A DNA stretch of 10,044 nucleotides from Anaerolineales bacterium (lineage in GTDB: Bacteria; Chloroflexota; Anaerolineae; Promineifilales; Promineifilaceae), in NCBI GenBank assembly GCA_020432595.1, contig JAGQGA010000142.1:1-10044 (forward strand). Reading direction: 5' to 3'. Made by a program: the position numbers and the translations under genes. Below the pieces are notes generated by a model. It did no database searches. It was not told the origin of the DNA and worked only from the letters and a program-made list of their open reading frames with translations. This document shows positions 7,079 through 10,044 of the stretch, in pieces (positions within the stretch are counted from its first letter, which is position 1; each line of letters opens with the position of its first letter).

Positions 7079-7348
7079 ATGAATTACTTCAACTGGAGTG
7101 CTGAGAAAAATGAGATTCTAAAGCAAACACGCGGCATTTCATTTGAGGAAATTGTATTTTTAATTGAATCCGGCAATCTGCTGGGTGTTGAAGAAAACCC
7201 TGGCTACCCGAACCAGAAGATATATATTGTGAATGTGGAAAATTATGCCGTAATCGTTCCATTCGTTAAAACTGAAAACGAAATTTTTCTTAAGACTGCC
7301 TTTCCCAGCCGCAAATATTCAAAAAAATATGGGTTGAGTAAAACCTGA
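7079..7348 (+). CDS. Putative type II toxin, BrnT/RelE-like
   Basis: 89 residues with no signal peptide or membrane segment. The pattern FNWSAEKNEILKQTRGISFEE near the N-terminus, a central IYIVNVENYAVIVPFV beta-strand pair and the basic end PSRKYSKKYG match the small BrnT-like family (FEWDxxKNxxNxxKHGVSFEE, then strands, then an Arg/Lys-rich end). In that family the toxin is a RelE-fold ribonuclease that stops translation when free of its antitoxin. In this divergent member the usual His of KHGV is replaced (TRGI). The antitoxin gene follows after 46 bases, in the toxin-first order of brnTA. The single good promoter at 7045-7072 serves both, and the missing ribosome site may limit toxin translation. 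The function is inferred from family resemblance and gene order; close relatives may be annotated only as hypothetical. Confidence 0.7.
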   Translation: MNYFNWSAEKNEILKQTRGISFEEIVFLIESGNLLGVEENPGYPNQKIYIVNVENYAVIVPFVKTENEIFLKTAFPSRKYSKKYGLSKT

Positions 7349-7366
7349 TGGGTTGAAGCCGTGGCA

Positions 7367-7376
7367 AACGGCCGTT
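7367..7376. repeat. ACGGCCGT palindrome between toxin and antitoxin genes
   Basis: AACGGCCGTT lies 18 bases after the toxin stop and 18 bases before the antitoxin start. It is one of 16 copies of the octamer in the window. Confidence 0.8.
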
Positions 7377-7381
7377 ATATT

Positions 7382-7387
7382 GAGGTG
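7382..7387 (+). promoter_or_regulatory. Ribosome binding site that fixes the antitoxin start
   Basis: GAGGTG, 7 bases before the ATG at 7395. The frame is open further upstream to an ATG at 7353, but that one has no ribosome site and adds residues (KPWQTAVILRCKS) unlike the family. Confidence 0.75.
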
Positions 7388-7394
7388 TAAAAGC

Positions 7395-7691
7395 ATGGCA
7401 AGATTTAATTCGTTGGCTTTCGAGCCGATTGATCCAGAAGAAAAAGCGTTGATGGACTCGATAGAAGATGGCGAGTGGACAATCGTTACGGATGTTGAGC
7501 AAGAAAAAGAGAAAGCACTTGGCGCAGCTCGTGCAACCCTGAAAAAAGACCGACGCATCAACCTGCGCCTGACGGAAAAGGATTATTATCACATTCAACT
7601 CAAAGCGATTGAGGAGGGCATTCCCTATCAAACCTTGATTGCCAGTCTGGTTCACAAATATTTAAATGGCACGCTTGTTGTACAAGATTAA
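7395..7691 (+). CDS. Putative antitoxin, CopG/BrnA-like ribbon-helix-helix protein
   Basis: 98 residues. The N-terminal half is acidic (EPIDPEEKALMDSIEDGEW), likely the part that wraps and neutralises the toxin. The C-terminal half is a ribbon-helix-helix: the basic strand DRRINLRLTEKD, helix YYHIQLKAIEEG, turn IPYQ and helix TLIASLVHKYLNG. This fold binds operator DNA as a dimer, and BrnA-type antitoxins carry it at the C-terminus as here. KDRRINxRLxxKD followed by AIEEGIPYQTLIxSxxHK is a well-conserved signature of CopG-type antitoxins paired with small toxins. The start at 7395 is supported by GAGGTG 7 bases upstream. It is co-transcribed with the toxin gene at 7079 and, by family behaviour, probably represses the promoter at 7045-7072 together with the toxin. 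Confidence 0.8.
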   Translation: MARFNSLAFEPIDPEEKALMDSIEDGEWTIVTDVEQEKEKALGAARATLKKDRRINLRLTEKDYYHIQLKAIEEGIPYQTLIASLVHKYLNGTLVVQD

Positions 7692-7706
7692 AAACGGCCG
7701 TTTTTT
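7691..7706 (+). terminator. Palindrome plus T-run at the end of the toxin-antitoxin operon
   Basis: AAAACGGCCGTTTT starts on the last base of the antitoxin stop codon and runs into TTTTTTG. The hairpin would be short (about 5 bp around GGCC), so this is a weak intrinsic terminator at best. It may simply be another copy of the genome-wide palindrome. Confidence 0.4.
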
Positions 7707-7727
7707 GTACTTCTTGATTGAAGAATT

Positions 7728-7847
7728 GGCATGGTTCAAGTTTGCTTTACAAACTGTAGAACGATTTTGAAAATCGTTCTCTGGCGATTTGGAAAATCGC
7801 CCTACAAGAAGATGTCAAGCTAATTTTGCTGGCTTCTGAACCATGCC
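7728..7847. repeat. Branched inverted-repeat element (MITE- or REP-like, or structured RNA)
   Basis: Outer arms GGCATGGTTCA (7728-7738) and TGAACCATGCC (7837-7847) are exact reverse complements. Inside, TGTAG (7755-7759) pairs with CTACA (7802-7806) and encloses two hairpins: an 11-bp stem around one base (7758-7780) and GGCGATTT-GGA-AAATCGCC (7783-7801). A T-run (7850-7855) follows the right arm, so it could also end transcription. The region matches no RNA family I recognise. Both flanks are decayed or accessory, which fits a small mobile repeat. Confidence 0.65.
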
Positions 7848-7858
7848 TGTTTTTTCTG

Positions 7859-7960
7859 CAAGAGGAAGCCTGGCTGAATGTGCCGCCGCACCAATTGGGC
7901 AAGTCATTGACCAGAGTTAAGGAAGAACATGCACTTGGATTTAGGGAGTTGGGGGTATGA
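7859..7960 (+). pseudogene. Truncated coding remnant, possible antitoxin C-terminus
   Basis: One frame reads QEEAWLNVPPHQLGKSLTRV followed by KEEHALGFRELGV and a TGA stop at 7958-7960. It has mixed hydrophobic and charged residues typical of a real protein end. Upstream the frame runs into the inverted-repeat element with no start codon, so only a C-terminus remains. The stop overlaps the next ATG as ATGA, the usual coupling of antitoxin and toxin genes. I cannot name the family; the antitoxin role rests only on what follows it. Confidence 0.4.
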
Positions 7961-7986
7961 TCAGTGATTCATCAGCAATTGTGGCT
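7957..7986 (+). pseudogene. First ten codons of a VapC/PIN-domain toxin, broken off
   Basis: ATG at 7957 overlaps the preceding stop, with GGGAGTTGGGGG as a purine-rich site just upstream. It encodes MISDSSAIVA, which matches the N-terminus of VapC-type PIN ribonucleases (M-[IV]-x-D-[ST]-S-A-[ILV]-[IV]-A), including the first catalytic Asp. After about ten codons the sequence changes to RTX-type sequence in another frame, so no PIN domain follows. The match is short; confidence comes from the signature plus the ATGA overlap. Confidence 0.4.
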
Positions 7987-8161
7987 ATGGCCGCGATAAT
8001 ATGCGCGGCGACGATGGCAACGACAGCATGTATGGCGAAGCGGGAGATGACCGGCTGTATGGTCACCAAGGGGACGACACCCTCGACAGCGGCGACAACA
8101 ACGACCAGCTTGACGGCAGTGCTGGAACGCTGGTGAGAAGTTGAAGAGCTGCGAAGCGTAA
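7983..8161 (+). pseudogene. Decayed RTX repeat tail, paralogue of the end of the 2101-6888 protein
   Basis: From 7983 one frame reads GYGRDNMRGDDGNDSMYG, then EAGDDRLYGHQGDDTLDSG, then DNNDQLDGSAGT, which aligns unit for unit with the last RTX repeats of the 2101-6888 protein. It then runs off into LVRS and a stop at 8142. Shifting frame at about 8126-8132 restores GEKLKSCEA and a TAA at 8159-8161, the counterpart of GERLKGCEL at the intact protein's end. The DTCLN segment between them is missing, which points to a small deletion that broke the frame. There is no start codon, signal peptide or upstream body. The intact paralogue ends 1.1 kb upstream on the same strand. Confidence 0.85.
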
Positions 8162-8170
8162 GGAGGCGTA

Positions 8171-8201
8171 AAAAACGGGTTTCTATTGGAAACCCGTTTT
8201 T
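8171..8201. terminator. Bidirectional intrinsic terminator
   Basis: AAAAACGGGTTTC (8171-8183) and GAAACCCGTTTTT (8189-8201) form a perfect 13-bp stem with loop TATTG, followed by more T on the plus strand and by T (from the A-run) on the minus strand. It lies between the RTX remnant (+) and the stop of the hydrolase gene (-) and can end transcription from both sides. Its survival after the remnant supports that a real gene once ended here. Confidence 0.9.
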
Positions 8202-8206
8202 TTTGC

Positions 8207-9721
8207 TTATTCAAACACCAGTTCACCCAACTCATCCACGCAACGGCCGTTTGGCTCCACCCCTGGCTCCTGCCAAAACACTTCCATCAGATCAATGGCA
8301 CATTGATTGGTCGAAAGCAGCGAATGGCCGGAGCCAGGTAGCTCAAACAAGTAGCCATTCGCCAGCGTCTCCACCGTCAGCCGTGCCCAGGCGGGCGGCG
8401 TGGCCGGGTCATACTCCCCCACCAGCACCAGCGTTAGAATGTTGCTAACAACCGCTTCATTTTCCACCGCCGCCGCTTCCCCCGCTTCCCAAAAGCTGCA
8501 CGTCTCATAAAGCTGGAAGACAGCCAGCGACAGCCCCGCTTGCAGCGGTTCGGGGATATTGGCCGCAATTTCCGCCTCAGCTTCCGCTTCGGTGGCAAAC
8601 GCATACTCATCACGGCAAATCACCGAGTTATACATCCCCTCGCTGCTGTTGCCCTCATCGTCGGCCTGCCGCCGCGAAGCCCCATACCCCAACAATTCCT
8701 GCGTCAGCTCTTCAAACATCTCATACTCCCCGTTATACACCTGCTCGATTAGCAGCGGAATGAGATAGCCATACTCTTCGCTAGAAAACATCATCTTTTC
8801 AATGACGGCCAAAATGTCGTCACCTATCAGGTCGCCCAGCGGCTCCTCATTAAGCTGAATAACCGCCTCAATCAGCTTGTCCTCCAGATCGGGGTAGCGG
8901 CCGGCGCAGTCGGGGTCGGCGGCACAGTCGGCCAGCACCGCCTGAATGCCATCCCAAATGGCAACGGCTTCTTCCTGTGGCGTGCGGGCGTTGGGCGGGA
9001 AGGGAGAATCCAGCACAACGGCACGAACCCCAGCAGGGTGGTCACGCATGACCACCAGTGCCAGCCGCGTGCCGTAGGAAACGCCAAGCAGGTTGTATTC
9101 ATCAATGCCCAATGCCTGCATCAGGTCGGCCACATCAGCGGCATTTTCGGCGGTGTTGTAGGCGGTTAGGTCAATGCCTTCGTCCAGCAGCCGTTCATGA
9201 CACTGCTGCTCGCCGTTTTCGCTGTCTTCGTCAAATTCGGGGCAGTCCAAAAACGGCTGTGAATAGCCGGTGCCGCGCTGGTCAATAAAAATTACGTCCC
9301 GCGTCTCGGTGAAGGGGTATTCTGTCCAGCTATCGGCAGCGGTGGCAAGGTCGGCCAGGGCACTGTCGCCGGGGCCGCCGGTGAGAAAGACGACGGGGTC
9401 AGGCAGCGGGTCGTCGCTGGCGGCGCGGAGAATGCCAATAGCCAACTCAATGGTGGGGCTGTCGGCCAAAGTACGGTTTTCGGGAACGGTAAGGGTACCA
9501 CAATCTACCTGGCGGTCGATGTCGGCCGCAAAGGGGCAGTCGGTGGGTGTATAATCTGCGGTGATGGTGGCGGGAAAAACGGCCGTTTCTCCCCCACGCG
9601 CCTCCCCATTGCCAAAGCCAACCACAGCACTACCCGCCTGCTCCACTGATTCGTCAAGCGGTTCATCACAGGCTACCAACCATAGCAGCATCAACAAAAG
9701 TAAAAGCCAGCATTGTTTCAT
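8207..9721 (-). CDS. Secreted lipoprotein alpha/beta hydrolase, peptidase S33/TAP-like family
   Basis: 504 residues. The N-terminus MKQCWLLLLLMLLWLVACDEP is a lipoprotein signal with lipobox LVAC (Cys18), so the enzyme should sit outside the membrane on a lipid anchor, followed by a linker to about residue 58. The fold shows the family's landmarks: GGPG (115-118, oxyanion loop), DQRGTGYS (147-154), nucleophile elbow GVSYG with Ser215, Asp438 in VGEYDPATPP, and His466 in GSGHS, giving a complete Ser-Asp-His triad. The last about 100 residues fit the TAP-like C-terminal domain of tripeptidyl aminopeptidase/proline iminopeptidase relatives. The expected reaction is release of short peptides or residues from peptide N-termini; some relatives hydrolyse esters. 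Ten further Cys fall into five close pairs (62/74, 160/174, 266/272, 369/408, 474/494), consistent with disulfides outside the cell. The start at 9721 has AAGGAG 6 bases upstream. Confidence 0.92.
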   Translation of the reverse strand: MKQCWLLLLLMLLWLVACDEPLDESVEQAGSAVVGFGNGEARGGETAVFPATITADYTPTDCPFAADIDRQVDCGTLTVPENRTLADSPTIELAIGILRAASDDPLPDPVVFLTGGPGDSALADLATAADSWTEYPFTETRDVIFIDQRGTGYSQPFLDCPEFDEDSENGEQQCHERLLDEGIDLTAYNTAENAADVADLMQALGIDEYNLLGVSYGTRLALVVMRDHPAGVRAVVLDSPFPPNARTPQEEAVAIWDGIQAVLADCAADPDCAGRYPDLEDKLIEAVIQLNEEPLGDLIGDDILAVIEKMMFSSEEYGYLIPLLIEQVYNGEYEMFEELTQELLGYGASRRQADDEGNSSEGMYNSVICRDEYAFATEAEAEAEIAANIPEPLQAGLSLAVFQLYETCSFWEAGEAAAVENEAVVSNILTLVLVGEYDPATPPAWARLTVETLANGYLFELPGSGHSLLSTNQCAIDLMEVFWQEPGVEPNGRCVDELGELVFE

Positions 9722-9727
9722 CGTTTG

Positions 9728-9733
9728 CTCCTT
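9728..9733 (-). promoter_or_regulatory. Ribosome binding site of the hydrolase gene
   Basis: On the minus strand AAGGAG lies 6 bases before the ATG at 9721, which fixes the start. I see no clear -35/-10 pair further upstream. Confidence 0.8.
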
Positions 9734-9847
9734 GTCTCATAAGTTGCCCACCACCCATTCCATCCAGGCAGGCGCATCCATTTTACAATCGTTGTCACCA
9801 TATTTTGGTCACTTTCCGTTTATATCCCGACTGTATCGTAAGTTACA

Positions 9848-9994
9848 ATGAAATTGAGCAACAGTATACTACAGGCGTTAACCTTCCAGAGTGAACCATC
9901 AAGAATATGGGCAGTCGTGCAACGTACCCAAGAGGGACATTGCACTTTTACAGCGGATGATAAACGGCCGGTAGGTTCAGAGAGCATCGTGTAG
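9848..9994 (+). CDS. Doubtful small ORF, 48 residues
   Basis: The ORF runs from ATG 9848 to TAG 9992-9994, starting MKLSNSILQALTFQSEPSRI and ending KRPVGSESIV. It has no signal peptide, membrane segment or known motif, and no clear Shine-Dalgarno sequence precedes it. The opposite strand is also open, so this may be chance. I cannot assign a function. Confidence 0.15.
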   Translation: MKLSNSILQALTFQSEPSRIWAVVQRTQEGHCTFTADDKRPVGSESIV

Positions 9995-10044
9995 AAGAGG
10001 GTCGGGTAATTTGAAGCACAATAACTCCTGAATAGACCAAACAT

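Larger units (their letters stand above)
7692..8206. other. Accessory graveyard without an intact gene
   Basis: Between the antitoxin and the hydrolase gene there is no intact gene. In order it holds the T-run after the antitoxin, the branched inverted repeat, the antitoxin-like remnant, the PIN-like start, the RTX tail remnant and the bidirectional terminator. Confidence 0.75.
9722..10044. other. Intergenic end of the window, no convincing gene
   Basis: This stretch holds the hydrolase ribosome site and probably its promoter, but no clear -35/-10 pair. Short ORFs are open on both strands: a 48-residue plus-strand ORF (9848-9994) and a minus-strand frame from the window edge to 9820. Neither has a ribosome site or a recognisable motif. 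One near-copy of the palindrome (AACGGCCGG, from about 9963) is present. Confidence 0.5.

Noticed and set aside
7353..7394. Earlier antitoxin start at 7353
   Set aside because: There is no ribosome site, the added residues are unlike the family, and the extension spans the palindrome; 7395 has GAGGTG at 7 bases.
7290..7655. 121-residue minus-strand ORF across the toxin-antitoxin pair
   Set aside because: It overlaps two well-supported genes on the other strand and has no recognisable motif.
7728..7847. tRNA- or riboswitch-like fold
   Set aside because: It is branched, but has no acceptor CCA region, anticodon loop or T-loop consensus, and no known riboswitch core; an inverted-repeat element is simpler.
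7957..8136. A 59-residue ORF starting MISDSSAIVAMAAI that could be called a small gene
   Set aside because: Beyond the first ten residues it is the wrong frame of an RTX repeat segment, giving Ala/Thr/Met-rich nonsense. Only the PIN-like start is kept, as a remnant.
9820..10044. 74-residue minus-strand ORF starting at the window edge
   Set aside because: No motif or visible ribosome site is present, the opposite strand is also open, and the start coincides with the window end, so it cannot be supported.

Overview
The window most likely comes from a filamentous or biofilm-forming Chloroflexota bacterium (Anaerolineae-like). This is inferred from the GC-rich coding style, the large multi-domain exported protein with PKD, CARDB, DUF11 and RTX modules, the lipoproteins, and a very frequent ACGGCCGT palindrome. 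No rRNA or other taxonomic marker is present, so the assignment is tentative.

Layout. 1-303: C-terminal end of an FtsX/MacB-type ABC permease. A perfect 19-bp hairpin (315-366) separates it from 386-1732, a lipoprotein-like HlyD/RND periplasmic adaptor that probably works with it. 1733-2100 has no gene but holds an imperfect palindrome of AGTAACC-type heptamers, a REP-like hairpin and the ribosome binding site of the next gene. 2101-6888 encodes a 1595-residue Sec-exported modular surface or secreted protein ending in 20 calcium-binding RTX nonapeptides. Its N-terminal part is an AT-richer island with two 524-bp direct repeats that differ at only 7 positions. 6889-7078 holds a probable terminator and a strong promoter. 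7079-7348 and 7395-7691 form a toxin-first BrnT/BrnA-like toxin-antitoxin pair, apparently transcribed from a promoter that gives a leaderless toxin mRNA.

7692-8206 is a gene graveyard: a branched inverted-repeat element, a short coding remnant overlapping (ATGA) what looks like the first ten residues of a VapC/PIN toxin, an out-of-frame RTX tail homologous to the end of the 2101-6888 protein, and a bidirectional terminator. 8207-9721 on the minus strand encodes a secreted lipoprotein alpha/beta hydrolase (peptidase S33/TAP-like) with a complete catalytic triad. 9722-10044 holds that gene's ribosome binding site and no convincing gene.

How the parts work together: most complete genes act at or outside the membrane (permease/adaptor export, adhesin-like RTX protein, secreted peptidase-like lipoprotein). 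The 6.9-8.2 kb interval is an accessory patch with one live toxin-antitoxin module, a probable dead one and a decayed RTX paralogue. The least ordinary observations are this chimeric graveyard, the sharply bounded near-identical internal repeat of the RTX protein, and the ACGGCCGT palindrome that occurs 16 times in 10 kb.
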